Shown: positions 63,825 through 64,000 of the stretch, piece by piece
Layout: every line of letters begins with the position of its first letter
How positions within the stretch are numbered: position 1 is the first letter of the stretch
From: Streptomyces marincola
Lineage (GTDB): Bacteria; Actinomycetota; Actinomycetes; Streptomycetales; Streptomycetaceae
Direction of reading: 5' to 3'
DNA length: 64,000 bases
Assembly (NCBI RefSeq): GCF_020410765.1
Contig: NZ_CP084541.1
Coordinates: 2,351,001-2,415,000, forward strand
Notes under the pieces: generated by a model
The model's database searches: none
What the model was told of the DNA's origin: nothing
The model's input: the letters and a program-made list of their open reading frames with translations, nothing else
Program-made: the position numbers and the translations under genes

Positions 63825-64000
63825 GTCATCCCTCACCGACGTTGTGCCTCTTCTTCGAGGTGCCCTGACTCCCTCCACTGTCCCCCATCTGGGCCCCAGA
63901 TGTGCACTCGGGGTCGGCCATTGGGCAAGATTCTGGCACGCCGTGCCGCGAGATTCAGGACATCACAGACCTATCGCCCCGGACAGGCGCGCGTCGAGCG
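63825..64000 (-). promoter_or_regulatory. Upstream region of gltA
   Basis: 176 bp at the window edge with no gene seen. It should hold the gltA promoter, but no clear -35/-10 pair could be assigned. Confidence 0.35.

Overview
The window is high-GC, densely packed, mostly GTG/ATG-started actinobacterial DNA with frequent ATGA/GTGA stop-start overlaps. The gene set (MmyB-like and Scr1/DUF397 regulators, an EccC/Esx pair, a PucR-type helix-turn-helix protein, TTG/GTG starts) points to Streptomyces or a close relative. It reads as chromosomal rather than phage or plasmid: citrate synthase, a tRNA-Cys and complete sugar and inositol catabolism are present, and I saw no integrase, transposase or CRISPR array.

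Layout. 1-2.6 kb: the 3' part of an ABC exporter, a MerR regulator and a GNAT acetyltransferase. 2.7-16 kb: a type VII secretion ATPase (EccC) divergent from a WXG100-like protein, then a minus-strand block running NfeD-like protein, flotillin, giant DUF3686/AAA ATPase and a tiny GTGA-coupled protein; this is the most unusual region. 16.2-19.8 kb: plus-strand K+ uptake (KtrB-KtrA) and the Na+/H+ antiporter NhaA. 19.7-23.9 kb: a CUT1-type sugar ABC importer. 24-25 kb: an orphan excisionase-type HTH with a small partner, and a VOC protein. 25.1-27.9 kb: gluconate module (gntP-gntK divergent from a FadR-type GntR). 28-45 kb: a regulator-rich accessory region. It holds two PIMT-type methyltransferases, each preceded by an overlapping small ORF, an MmyB regulator with a perfect 21-bp operator, an Scr1/DUF397 pair, an XRE-ImmA/IrrE plus PIN pair, remnants of at least two broken genes, a MarR/DMT pair, a polysaccharide deacetylase and an XRE regulator. 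45.3 kb: tRNA-Cys.

45.5-57.9 kb is a complete-looking myo-inositol locus. A minus-strand transport/catabolism operon (binding protein, permease, ATPase, IolE/IolH-like isomerase, inositol-dehydrogenase-like oxidoreductase, GntR/UTRA repressor) is divergent from the plus-strand catabolic genes iolC, an aldolase-like gene, iolB, iolD and iolA. A large dyad between the two arms carries a -35-like TTGACA in each outer half and is the likely repressor site.

57.9-64 kb: a GNAT, a small HTH, DedA, a two-gene ABC system, a CopZ-type copper chaperone behind a CsoR-like palindrome, and citrate synthase.

Functional identifications rest on motif and family recognition by eye. No database search or structure prediction was run.
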